This document shows, piece by piece, positions 36,099-43,648 of a stretch of DNA of 64,000 bases; position 1 is the first letter of the stretch, and each line of letters opens with the position of its first letter. Source of the DNA: Trinickia diaoshuihuensis (GTDB lineage Bacteria > Pseudomonadota > Gammaproteobacteria > Burkholderiales > Burkholderiaceae). The position numbers and the translations under genes were made by a program. The stretch spans positions 203,138 to 267,137 of the forward strand of contig NZ_QUBS01000089.1 of assembly GCF_003390925.1 (NCBI RefSeq), read 5' to 3'. The notes beneath the pieces are model-generated. The model saw only the letters and a list, made by a program, of their open reading frames with translations. It had not been told where the DNA came from and searched no databases.

Positions 36099-36701
36099 TT
36101 AACGCGCTAAGATCTCTTCTACTTCTGCTAGTCTAAAGTCTAGTGTCGATGCGGGAATCTCTATCACTTCTGCGCCAAGCGTTTCATAGATCTCTTTCAT
36201 GATCGTTTGTAATTTAACTTGCGATTCCTGCGACTCCGTTCGCACGGGGTCGGTCAGGTTGTTGAAGCGGCCGACCGTATGAAGTAAAAAGACCTGTTTG
36301 AATCGAAATCGGACCGCGCGCTCCAGATGAATATCATCCCACTCGTGTCCCGCAATCGCGAGATAGGCAAGATTGTCGGGGAAGCTATAGTCCCAGATTA
36401 CCGTTGTCGAGGGATCGTGTGCTCGAGCCTTGTCGAGCATCAGTTCGCTGATTCTTAATTGAAGACTTTCGTAATCGCTGCGCGCGTCGTCCTTCGTCTG
36501 CCCGCTGCTCAGTCTTTCACAGATGGCGCGACGGCCGCAGTCTTCGATCGTTCGATAGCCACGGGAGCGAAGCGACTCGACCAGCGTAGTTTTGCCGCTG
36601 AACGGGGCACCGGTAACCACGCGCCAGTTCGTGTGAAGCCGCTCACCCGCAGCGTTCGCCGCGTCTCGGAGGCGTTGAAGACAGCGGGCATCGATCGACA
36701 T
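36099..36701 (-). CDS. AAA_28-type NTPase / nucleotide kinase-like protein
   Basis: A 200-residue P-loop protein. Walker A is GAPFSGKTT at residues 31-39, followed by RGYRTIEDCGRRAICERLSSG, TTVIWDYSFPDNLAYLAIAG (near 98) and a long C-terminal helix, matching AAA_28-type ATPases/kinases that resemble nucleotide or cofactor kinases. No membrane segment. It is the first gene of the set, ending 35 bases before the dCTP deaminase-like gene; no strong ribosome site is visible before ATG 36701. The joint setting with a pyrimidine-nucleotide protein and ThyX suggests a nucleotide-related role. Confidence 0.75.
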   Translation of the reverse strand: MSIDARCLQRLRDAANAAGERLHTNWRVVTGAPFSGKTTLVESLRSRGYRTIEDCGRRAICERLSSGQTKDDARSDYESLQLRISELMLDKARAHDPSTTVIWDYSFPDNLAYLAIAGHEWDDIHLERAVRFRFKQVFLLHTVGRFNNLTDPVRTESQESQVKLQTIMKEIYETLGAEVIEIPASTLDFRLAEVEEILAR

Positions 36702-37062
36702 GATGATAGCGTTCGCAAAACTGCGATTTTACGCTACGACAGTTGCCTTTTAAGGCTGCGGGCCGCGGGGCGGCACCACTCCGGCTCAGGCGAGACGACC
36801 GCGCGGGTATCGGCGGACGTCGTTCTCGGCGTGGGCGGCGTTGGATAAAACCGGCAACACGAGCGCGCAATATCGAGGAGTTTGCCGGCATCCCTAGAGC
36901 GGGAAGTCGAGAAGGCGGGTGCGCTTGCGTGCAGACGCCGCAATTGTGCAGCAGCTTGCTGCATAAAGGTATCCGCCGGCGATGCCCGCGCGAAGGCGCT
37001 GACACATTTGATTTTCGCTTTGCGTCGCAGCGAATGCGCCGCTGACGGACAGACAGGTGTCC
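36702..37062. other. Intergenic region between NTPase gene and tRNA-Leu
   Basis: This 361-base region returns to high GC from about 36740. No convincing gene is present; the open frames have no ribosome site or protein-like composition. It lies downstream of the 3' end of the tRNA, the usual side for integrating elements, but no repeat of the tRNA 3' end or integrase gene was found in the window. Confidence 0.4.
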
Positions 37063-37429
37063 TGGTGCCCGGGACCGGACTCGAACCGGCAAGCCGTGAG
37101 GCGGCGGATTTTCGTCACACTGCATCTTTCGATGCCGGCGGTGCCTGCATGGCCGTTTGTGCGCTGGACTATGCCTTCGCCGTCGGCGCGCGCGAACCTG
37201 ATTCGCACATGCCGCATTAGGCGCCCCCCGTCTAGTCTCTACACCTTCCGCGAAGCAGCCTTGCGGCTGCGTTTCGGGCTTGGCTCGGCGTTGCCTCGGC
37301 CGCTCGGCGACGTTTTCGCGATCGCACGGTCAGGGGATTCACCGAATTTGAAGGGTTCTGCACCGGTCGTTTCCGGCCGGGCACTCAATTGCTTAAGTCC
37401 GCTATGTTTACCAATTTCATCACCCGGGC
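37063..37429 (-). tRNA. tRNA-Leu(UAA), interrupted by a group I intron
   Basis: Joining 37429-37395 and 37112-37063 gives an 85-base tRNA that folds fully. The acceptor GCCCGGG pairs with CCCGGGC, followed by A and an encoded CCA. D stem ATG/CAT, anticodon stem GCGGA/TCCGC, T stem GCCGG/CCGGT with loop TTCGAGT, and a variable arm GCC/GGC are all present. The seven-base anticodon loop CTTAAAA gives anticodon UAA, hence leucine, with the discriminator A expected for Leu. The 282-base insert sits between the first and second anticodon bases. Standard gene finders may report only fragments. Confidence 0.9.
37113..37394 (-). ncRNA. Group I intron in tRNA-Leu(UAA), 282 nt, no ORF
   Basis: The insert shows group I hallmarks. 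The 5' exon ends in CTT, which can pair with the guide GAG 9 bases into the intron, giving a terminal U-G pair at the splice site. The last intron base is G (37113). P7 can form between GACTA (plus 37233-37237, reversed) and TAGTC (plus 37167-37171, reversed), inside AGAGACTAGACGG and AAGGCATAGTCC, both typical conserved elements. A Q-like stretch GAGCCAAGCCC lies upstream. There is no homing endonuclease. Position and start (AAGCAATTGAG) resemble the cyanobacterial tRNA-Leu intron, subgroup IC3. Self-splicing is inferred. Confidence 0.88.
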
Positions 37430-37565
37430 AGGGCGGACGCGATTCTACCACCGGTCGAGCCGAATTCAGCAACACTCGCAACCCGACTCGACACGTCTAA
37501 TCCGTCGCCCGGGCACGGTGCTAGCATGATCGTCATGTCCGTCCGAATGGAACGAGGAGGCAGCC

Positions 37566-37799
37566 ATGGATGGCTTCGTGCGGCATCAAATGGAAGGCGT
37601 CTCGGTCGATATCCAAGTGGTACCGGCCCAGCCGAGCGGTTATGCCGCCCGCTTTAGAGTGTCGGGAGAGCCCGGCGACGAGGCGAACTGGCCGATCGTG
37701 CACGTGGCGCGGGGCCCCTTCGCCAGCGAGCAGCAAGCCGAGGAAGCGGCGAAATCGGCCGCGTTGCAGCATATCCTCGAGCAAGGCGGAGCGGCGTAA
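37566..37799 (+). CDS. Small hypothetical protein, 77 aa
   Basis: A 77-residue soluble protein (MDGFVRHQMEGVSVDIQVV start). It has an alpha-beta composition (VSVDIQVVPAQ; YAARFRVSGEP; EEAAKSAALQHILEQ) but no domain I recognise. A strong GGAGG precedes ATG 37566. Third-position GC is high as in the neighbours. It is on the same strand and upstream of bamC but 138 bases away. Function unknown. Confidence 0.65.
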   Translation: MDGFVRHQMEGVSVDIQVVPAQPSGYAARFRVSGEPGDEANWPIVHVARGPFASEQQAEEAAKSAALQHILEQGGAA

Positions 37800-37853
37800 A
37801 TCGTATAGCGGCGTGCGCTCGAACCAGAGATAGAGACCCGGCTGAAGTGTGTT

Positions 37854-37884
37854 TTTACACATGCCTCGCCGGGCCCGGTAAAAT
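37854..37884 (+). promoter_or_regulatory. Predicted sigma-70 promoter for bamC
   Basis: TTTACA (37854) and TAAAAT (37879) are spaced by 19 bases and lie about 54 bases before the bamC ATG. The spacing is long, so this is a weak prediction. Confidence 0.35.
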
Positions 37885-37937
37885 GCTCGGCTGATCCATT
37901 CACATACTGGCGGCGAAAGCGCAAGGATTTCCCGAAC

Positions 37938-39146
37938 ATGACCGATCTTCGTTTTACCTCGCGGTTCGCCGCTTTGGTTTTGGCCGGCGGCCTCGTTGCC
38001 GGTTGCAGTACCTCGTCTCCCACCAAGATCGATTACAAGAGCGATTCGAAGTCGAAGCAAGCTTCGCTCGCCGTTCCGCCGAATATGCTCGACGAGGCGT
38101 CCGATCAACGCTCGTTGCCGCCGCAAGGGGGCACAACGTCGGCTTCGACGTTCTCGCAAGTGCAACAAGCCGCGCCGCCCGAGAACGCGGTGATGCCGCC
38201 GGTCAAAGGCATGCACATCCAGCGCGACGGCACCGAAAGCTGGCTCGTCATCGACAGCCGCAACCCGGACGAAGTGTGGCCGCGTGTGCGCCGCTTCTGG
38301 CAAGAGCAAGGCTTTTTGCTCGTGGTCGACGAGCGCAACAAGCACGTGCTGGAAACCGACTGGAACGAAACGCGACCCCAGATCAATCTGGGCATCATCC
38401 GCAACACGCTGTCGAAGGCCATGGGCAATGCGTACGTCGCCGCCGAGCGCAACAAATTCCGCACGCGTCTCGAGTCCGCTCCGGGTGGGGGCACCTACGT
38501 GTTCATCAGCCAGAAGGGTATGCGCGAAACGCTCAGCGGCGTGAACAACGATACGACCAAGTGGGAAGCCAAGCCCAACGATCCGGCGCTCGAACTCGAG
38601 TACCTGAAGCGCTTGATGGCGGGACTGGCGCTGGCCGACGCGCGCGGCGATCAAGCGGGCCCCGTGGCCGCCGATATCGCACCCGCCCCGGCTAGCGATG
38701 CCGCGGCGAAGGGTAAGGGCGATGCGGCCGCGGTCGCGGCGCGTAACGCGGAGCTCGCCGCGCAGTCGCAAGCCTCGCCGAGCTCGGCGACGAATGGTCA
38801 ATTCACCTCGACGGAGCTGACGCTCGACGAGCCGTACGATCAAGCGTGGGCACGCGTAGGCATTGCACTCGATCGTTCGAACTTCACGATCGACGATCGC
38901 GATCGGACGAGGGGCCTCTATCAAGTCCGCTATGTCGATCCGCACGACAAGAGTTCGGAAGAGCAAGGGTTCTGGAGCCAAGTGTTCCATGGTCGCAAGG
39001 AGAAGGTGGCCAAGCAATACTTGGTCAACGTGAAGGCCGTCACCGAAAACCAAACACGCGTCGCGGTGGTTGACGACAAGGGCAACATCGAAACGTCGCG
39101 TCCCGCGAAGGAAATCATGTCGCTGATCGTCGATCAACTGCACTGA
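37938..39146 (+). CDS. bamC: Outer membrane protein assembly factor BamC
   Basis: A 402-residue lipoprotein of the Bam complex (NlpB/DapX family), which helps fold beta-barrel proteins into the outer membrane. The lipobox is LVAGC near residue 21, followed by a flexible N-terminal segment (about 30-80) and two helix-grip domains (about 90-210, with SWLVIDSRNPDEVWPRVRRF; and about 295-400, with LDEPYDQAWARVGIALDRSNF), separated by an Ala-rich linker that is long for the family. A terminator follows at 39178. Confidence 0.92.
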   Translation: MTDLRFTSRFAALVLAGGLVAGCSTSSPTKIDYKSDSKSKQASLAVPPNMLDEASDQRSLPPQGGTTSASTFSQVQQAAPPENAVMPPVKGMHIQRDGTESWLVIDSRNPDEVWPRVRRFWQEQGFLLVVDERNKHVLETDWNETRPQINLGIIRNTLSKAMGNAYVAAERNKFRTRLESAPGGGTYVFISQKGMRETLSGVNNDTTKWEAKPNDPALELEYLKRLMAGLALADARGDQAGPVAADIAPAPASDAAAKGKGDAAAVAARNAELAAQSQASPSSATNGQFTSTELTLDEPYDQAWARVGIALDRSNFTIDDRDRTRGLYQVRYVDPHDKSSEEQGFWSQVFHGRKEKVAKQYLVNVKAVTENQTRVAVVDDKGNIETSRPAKEIMSLIVDQLH

Positions 39147-39177
39147 TCCAAACACGGCGTGACACCCGTGTAAAAGA

Positions 39178-39207
39178 ACCCGCCGCGTAGCTCGGCGGGT
39201 TTTTTTA
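39178..39207 (+). terminator. Rho-independent terminator after bamC
   Basis: AACCCGCCG (39177) and CGGCGGGTT pair in an 8-bp stem with a short loop and seven T residues. It ends 61 bases after bamC. Confidence 0.88.
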
Positions 39208-39272
39208 TTGCTGCCGCTATTGGCCGGGGTCACCCGAGCGCCTTACGGTCCCCTTGGCACGGGCGATGTCAC

Positions 39273-39295
39273 GTGACGTTACGCCGTAACGTCAC
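39273..39295. repeat. Perfect inverted repeat GTGACGTTAC-GCC-GTAACGTCAC
   Basis: GTGACGTTAC at 39273 is perfectly mirrored by GTAACGTCAC at 39286 around a 3-base spacer. It could be an operator for a dimeric regulator or a small hairpin; there is no T-tract. Confidence 0.5.
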
Positions 39296-39615
39296 CGCGC
39301 GCTGTTTCGATCACGAAACGCTTTGCGCTTCCTTAGCCTCGATTTCTCTTTTGAATTCAGTGAGTTGCCCGTGCATCTTGGCATGGCACACAAGCTGCTT
39401 TATCTGGCCCCGTAGGGCAAAAGGCAGGGAGGACGAGGCGGGCTTCGCCCCATAAAAGCGTGCCGTCGCGGCGATGGCGTCGTTCGACGCGCTCGTGCCG
39501 GCAATCTCACGGCAATCGGAACCGATCCGAAGTCTTGCTTCGAAAAGAAATGGCTCGCGTCTTGTCGCGCGAGCGACGATGGCCCCGTCGCCTATCCTCG
39601 TAAGGCGACGGTTTT

Positions 39616-39646
39616 ACCCGCGTTCCACGGAACGCGGGTATTTTTT
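39616..39646 (+). terminator. Strong hairpin terminator with T-tract
   Basis: ACCCGCGTTC and GAACGCGGGT (39616-39639) form a 10-bp stem with a four-base loop, followed by ATTTTTT on the plus strand. No gene on the plus strand is seen just upstream, so its transcript is unknown; reading on the minus strand (T-tract from GGTTTT complement, AAAAC) it is less good. Confidence 0.75.
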
Positions 39647-39697
39647 ATCCGGCGTTCGCCTGCTTGGTTAGGAGTACGAACGAACTCGGACGGTCGT

Positions 39698-39955
39698 TCA
39701 ATGATTGGCTTGCGGTACATCGAGGATCAAGATGATGGTCCAATCCGCATCGCCGTCATGATGGTATTGGCGCTCGGCCACGATGAACGGTTGTTGTTTG
39801 CCGGCCGGGCCGAGAAAAAGCACGTCGCCCTCCATCGGCAGGCATTCGACGGGCGGCAGCGCGAGAAACGCTTCCTGCGAACCGCGCGGCATCAATTTCT
39901 CGATCTTGCGCGATGCCGCTTCGGTCCATTCGATATCCAACTGGATGTTGCTCAT
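39698..39955 (-). CDS. Conserved hypothetical protein, 85 aa
   Basis: An 85-residue soluble protein starting MSNIQLDIEWTEAASRKIEK with a beta-rich C-terminal half (DVLFLGPAGKQQPFIVAERQ; DWTIILILDVPQ). No membrane segment or known motif is seen. A ribosome site (GAGAGGAC) precedes the ATG at 39955. Third positions are GC-rich, as in real neighbours. Function unknown. Confidence 0.7.
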   Translation of the reverse strand: MSNIQLDIEWTEAASRKIEKLMPRGSQEAFLALPPVECLPMEGDVLFLGPAGKQQPFIVAERQYHHDGDADWTIILILDVPQANH

Positions 39956-40125
39956 GCTGTCCTCTCAGCGCTATGGTGCGCGCGCGTTGCGAAATGTTCG
40001 GGGTGTTTCGGGTGCGCGACTTTAGCATAACCGGCGCGGCGCTTTCCTAACGAAAAAGCCGAAGCCGGCGGGACCGGCTTCGGCTCATCGTACACTCGCG
40101 GCGCATCGCCGCCGCGGCCGTGCAA

Positions 40126-40404
40126 TTACTGGCTCGCCCCGCTTGCCGCGGCTGCGCTGTCGGCTTTGCCCTTGGCCGCATGCTTGTGCATCGGCTTATG
40201 GTGCCCGTTCTTATGATGCATCGGCATTTCATGCTCTTGTGGCGAAGCTTCCTGTTGCTGCTGGAGCGCTTGTGCCCGCTGCTCGACGTCGGCGGCCTTG
40301 GCCGGGTCGGTGCTCATCGTGACGCCGCCTTCATCGGTTTGCGCATAAGCCGCGCCGGCCAGCAGCGAAAGTGAAAACAAGACAGTCAGGGACGCTTTCT
40401 TCAT
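40126..40404 (-). CDS. Small periplasmic His/Met-rich protein
   Basis: A 92-residue protein with a signal peptide (KKASLTVLFSLSLLAGAAYA, cleavage near residue 21). The mature part has a Gln/Ala coiled segment and then a His/Met cluster (HEMPMHHKNGHHKPMHKHA), a pattern seen in proteins that bind copper, nickel or silver. GGAGG lies five bases before ATG 40404; the longer frame lacks it. Metal binding is inferred from composition only, and no metal transport gene is next to it. Confidence 0.7.
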   Translation of the reverse strand: MKKASLTVLFSLSLLAGAAYAQTDEGGVTMSTDPAKAADVEQRAQALQQQQEASPQEHEMPMHHKNGHHKPMHKHAAKGKADSAAAASGASQ

Positions 40405-40559
40405 TATTGCCTCCGTGCGAAAAATGGATGGATGGTGGTCCAGATGCTGCCCGTCCGGCTGGACATTGCAAATTCTAGCCAGCATAAGCCCTACAACGCG
40501 ACTCGTGTGGAGCAAATGCGACGGTCGGTTACGTCTCGTTACATGTCGGGATCCCGTTG

Positions 40560-41480
40560 TTAAAACCAGCCTAAGGCTCGATACACGCGGAACTGGGCCA
40601 TACCGATCAGTTCATGCAGTGCGACGTTGGCCGCAGCCAAATTCGGCCGGCGCGGCAGCAAGCCGCAGCGGACGGTACGGCCGCCCGACGAACTTTGCTG
40701 CGGCGTCAAGCCGAAGCGCTCGAAATCCAGCAGTGCCCGCGGCATGTGGTAAGCCGACGTCACCAGCATCAACGAATCGTAATGTTGGCTGCGCAAAATA
40801 CGTGCGACGTGCTCGGCGTTCTCGTATGTCGTGAGGCTCGTGTCTTCGAGCACGAGATCGGCCGGCGCGACATGCGCTTGCAACAAATACGGCGCATAAG
40901 TCTCAGCTTCGGATGCCGTGTGTCCCTGTGGATTGCCGCCGCTTACGATGACCTGGCAGTGGGGCGTTTGCTGCTTGCATTGCGTATAGAGCTGCGCGGT
41001 CTTGGCGATACGCGGCCATACGTCCTGTATGGGCACGAGTTTGCCGTTGCGATCGTAGCGGGTCCCGCCACCCAGCATGACGATGACGTTGCGCTCGCCG
41101 AATCGGGGCGGCGGCGCTTGCTGCGCATCGCGTTGCACCGCCGCGACTAGGGGGGCGGACAGCCACCCGGCCGAGAGCAGCCAAAACAAAACGAGCGCGG
41201 TGGCGGCGATCGCCTTCCTCGCCCGTCGCCAAAGCACAAAAACCACTGAAAAAAGCGCGAATAAAGTGAATATGATCAATTGAGATAGGGTAACGTATGG
41301 TTTCGGGGATGGCGTCGCAAGCGGCGCCGATACGTTGAACGGACCACGGCCATTCGCGCATTTCAATATGTCGCGAAGCGCCCGATTATAGGCATTACGC
41401 ACGACATGACGGGACCGGTACAGCCGGTTGCCGCCCCGGCTCGGCGGCTGGCGCTCACCGTACCGGCCACCGGAAGGCAT
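40560..41480 (-). CDS. YdcF/SanA family DUF218 membrane protein
   Basis: Up to 306 residues. The conserved part starts with two membrane helices (LIIFTLFALFSVVFVLW; AIAATALVLFWLLSAGW) and then a DUF218 domain: VIVMLGGGTRYDRNGKL, VIVSGGNPQG, DTSLTTYENAEHVARIL and LMLVTSAYHMPRALLDFER. Related proteins (YdcF, ElyC, SanA) act at the inner membrane in envelope integrity. The start is uncertain: the first 60 residues (from ATG 41480) are Arg-rich and unlike the family, so the true start may be a non-ATG codon near 41290. Confidence 0.85.
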   Translation of the reverse strand: MPSGGRYGERQPPSRGGNRLYRSRHVVRNAYNRALRDILKCANGRGPFNVSAPLATPSPKPYVTLSQLIIFTLFALFSVVFVLWRRARKAIAATALVLFWLLSAGWLSAPLVAAVQRDAQQAPPPRFGERNVIVMLGGGTRYDRNGKLVPIQDVWPRIAKTAQLYTQCKQQTPHCQVIVSGGNPQGHTASEAETYAPYLLQAHVAPADLVLEDTSLTTYENAEHVARILRSQHYDSLMLVTSAYHMPRALLDFERFGLTPQQSSSGGRTVRCGLLPRRPNLAAANVALHELIGMAQFRVYRALGWF

Positions 41481-41525
41481 GCGCCGTCACGCGTGACGGC
41501 GGCCGCACTTTAAGAAAGAGTCGAG

Positions 41526-41837
41526 ATGACCACGTATTCCAACGAAGCGGTGCTCGAAGCGCTTAGGCGAGTGCAATATCGTCAGGTTCCCTGGGCGAAA
41601 CGTCCCGGAGTGTTCGAATATCTACGCGGGCTGGGCCTGATGGAAACGGTCCGCCAACGCACGGTGGCGCCTGGAGCAGGGTTTCATGCGCCGGTCGACA
41701 TCGCCGTGCTGACCGAAAAAGGACGCGCGGAATTCAATCGGCTGGCGCGCGAGGAACGGGCGCTGAATTGGTCGGACGCGAAAACGAACGAGTACGCGTT
41801 AAGGGAAGCAACCGCCGCGATCGAATTGCGCTCTTAG
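41526..41837 (+). CDS. Hypothetical protein, 103 aa
   Basis: A 103-residue soluble protein (MTTYSNEAVLEALRRVQYRQ start) with a helix-rich pattern and a winged-helix look in the middle (FEYLRGLGLMETVRQ ... IAVLTEKGRAEFNRL), similar to the wing of small DNA-binding proteins. I cannot name a family. AAGAAAGAG precedes ATG 41526. It is divergent from the YdcF-like gene. Function unknown. Confidence 0.65.
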   Translation: MTTYSNEAVLEALRRVQYRQVPWAKRPGVFEYLRGLGLMETVRQRTVAPGAGFHAPVDIAVLTEKGRAEFNRLAREERALNWSDAKTNEYALREATAAIELRS

Positions 41838-41894
41838 CGCGCTCCCCGCATCACTCACGCGCGATCCGCGCGGCTCGCTGCCGATATCCGATCG

Positions 41895-41924
41895 AAAAAA
41901 AACCCGTATCGCGAGGATACGGGT
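41895..41924 (-). terminator. Rho-independent terminator on the minus strand
   Basis: ACCCGTATC (41902) pairs perfectly with GATACGGGT (41916), and on the minus strand it is followed by seven T residues. It serves the minus-strand gene at 42040-42300. Confidence 0.8.
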
Positions 41925-42039
41925 ACCGGATATTTCTGCTGCCACGCTGTGCTCATGGCAATTACTCCGACTGGCCGAACGGCCAGTGGTTCCCTTCGTT
42001 TCAATTCATCTGCTTCGTATTGCGCATTGCCCGTCTCGT

Positions 42040-42300
42040 TTAACGTCTGCGAGCGTCTCGCGGGCGCTGTCCGTTGTCGTTCCAGCGGGCGTTGCTTTCG
42101 ATATCGCCGCGCAAATTGCCGCGCGGTGCCGACGCGCTGCTGGGCGCCGCCGCGCGAGCGGCACGCCATGTCGCCGACATTTCGGGCGGCAGGCGCGAGG
42201 CGGGCGCGCGCGAGGGCTGCGCGCTCGCGAGCGTGGCCTGCGCTACAGCGATGCCGACGCTACATAGGAGCAAACCCGCTGCGTGAATGATGACCTTCAT
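42040..42300 (-). CDS. Small secreted hypothetical protein, 86 aa
   Basis: An 86-residue protein with a signal peptide (KVIIHAAGLLLCSVGIAVAQ, cleavage near residue 20-25) and a basic, Arg/Ala/Pro-rich mature part ending NDNGQRPRDARRR. No Cys after cleavage and no known domain. The start (ATG 42300) is chosen because the longer frame adds a charged N-terminus before the signal. A terminator lies downstream at 41895. Function unknown. Confidence 0.55.
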   Translation of the reverse strand: MKVIIHAAGLLLCSVGIAVAQATLASAQPSRAPASRLPPEMSATWRAARAAAPSSASAPRGNLRGDIESNARWNDNGQRPRDARRR

Positions 42301-42508
42301 TCGGATGTCCGGCACGAAATGCCGGCGGCGTGTCGGCATGCCGACACGATAAGCGGGCGAGCGAAAGCGCGCTGTAAATATTAGTAAATGGATGTTTCGG
42401 AGCCGCCTCGCCGCGTATGGCGGGGGAGCGTCGGGGAGGGCGCGGCGGCGCGATGCTCAGCCGCCGCCGCTAACGCATCGCATGGCGGCGTGCCCGCAAT
42501 GAGGAGGA

Positions 42509-42907
42509 TCAGGCCATCTTGACCGGCGCGCGCCACGATTCCGGATTGGTCCAGAACGCGCCACGTAGACGCTCCGGGCTGCGCGGGGCGGGCGGTTTGA
42601 CCGCGGTCGCGCCGATACGTCCGCGCAACGACACTTGGCGGCCGCAGGTGCTCAACCGTTTGACGATTTCGGCGAGCGTGCCGTCGGCTTGCCACTCGTC
42701 GAAACGGCGCCGGCAGGTGGGCGGCGACGGATAGCGGCCCGGCAGCTTCGACCAGCCCTCTCCCGTGGACAAGACCCACAGCACTGCGTTGACGACTGCG
42801 CGCGCTTCGACGCGCGGGCGTCCGCGTCGCTCGCTCCGTGCGGGTTCGGCACAGAACAGCGCTTCGACCAGCGCCCACTCGTTATCTCTCAAATCGTCGA
42901 ACACCAT
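42509..42907 (-). CDS. Orphan IS5-family transposase OrfA-like protein (DUF4096)
   Basis: A 132-residue protein matching the N-terminal part of IS5/IS427-group transposases: LRDNEWALVEALF, GRPRVEARAVVNAVLWVLSTG and WSKLPGRYPSPPTCRRRFDEW. The DDE catalytic part is missing and no terminal inverted repeats or target duplication are seen. Its C-terminal 40 residues (ATAVKPPAPRSPERLRG) are unlike an insertion sequence. It is probably a domesticated or truncated transposase. The start is set at ATG 42907. Any DNA-binding role is inferred. Confidence 0.75.
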   Translation of the reverse strand: MVFDDLRDNEWALVEALFCAEPARSERRGRPRVEARAVVNAVLWVLSTGEGWSKLPGRYPSPPTCRRRFDEWQADGTLAEIVKRLSTCGRQVSLRGRIGATAVKPPAPRSPERLRGAFWTNPESWRAPVKMA

Positions 42908-43648
42908 ATGTCCTCACCTCAGCGAAACTGACCCCGGTGCGCTGCCCCGTGCCGCACACCCCTGAGACATCCTCTTGGGATGCCGAGCGAGACGGTGGGC
43001 GCCGTGAACGATGTCGATCATCGAGCGGCGCGCCGACCGCAGCGGGCCGAGCAACGCATGGACCGTGCCATGTGAACGGCGAATGCCTGGCAGCCCCGAT
43101 GCCACGGGCTTGTCGGGGCGTCAGCTAGGGGCGTATAAGACGCCAAAACGCGGGGGCCGGAAATCAGGGCAATCACCAATCTAGTGCAGGCTCGCGCGCC
43201 TTGAGTGCGCCCGTGCCCGCTTATTGCGATGCGATAAATCGGCCTGCTCGGGCGAGCCCCCGGCGGCGCCGGGCTCGCTTGTGGCGGGCGCATGCGACGT
43301 ATGCCGTTCGCTTTGCTCATGCAGCAAGACGGCCGCTCGCCGGCGCGCCTCGCCGGCAGGGACCCCTGTTCAATATTTGAGGTGAGGTGCGCTTTAGCCA
43401 CGGCCACCGTGGTTTGATTCGCTGTTTACGCTCCCGGGCTTTTTGCGTAATATGGCGTTCAGTCACGCGGCGCCTTCTCCGGAAAACCGTCGCTTCGTCC
43501 GGCTGGGTTTGGCTCGAGCGCTGCTCGATTCGCCGCCCCCCGGTCCGTGCTCCCATCAATATGACCGATCAAAATCGGGCGAGCGCGTCTTCAGTTCCAT
43601 TTCGTCTGTTTGATCCGGTTCGTTGACCACAGGGTCTGACCTAGCTGC
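42908..43648. other. Long intergenic region upstream of scpB
   Basis: This 741-base stretch contains no convincing gene on either strand. It includes a strong GC hairpin at 43252-43278 (GCGAGC and GCTCGC flanking CCGGC/GCCGG) without a T-tract. No tRNA-like fold or terminal repeat linked to the transposase fragment was found. Confidence 0.4.

Larger units (their letters stand above)
39208..39697. other. Intergenic region between bamC and the next gene
   Basis: This 490-base stretch shows no clear gene. It includes a perfect inverted repeat at 39273-39295 and a terminator at 39616-39646. A short minus-strand frame ending in EFKREIEAKEAQSVS at about 39315 has a protein-like tail but no ribosome site. 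The terminator with nothing annotated upstream may belong to a small RNA. Confidence 0.35.

Noticed and set aside
37063..37112. tRNA 3' half alone, first read as an attachment-site remnant of an island
   Set aside because: The matching 5' half is 282 bases away, and the insert has group I intron features, so it is an interrupted gene, not an att fragment.
37057..37500. Plus-strand open frame with CPGPDSNRQ near its start
   Set aside because: This wording is the known antisense translation of a tRNA-Leu 3' end; the region is explained by the tRNA and intron on the minus strand.
43387..43626. Plus-strand frame before scpB
   Set aside because: Arg-rich, no ribosome site, composition like a shadow frame.
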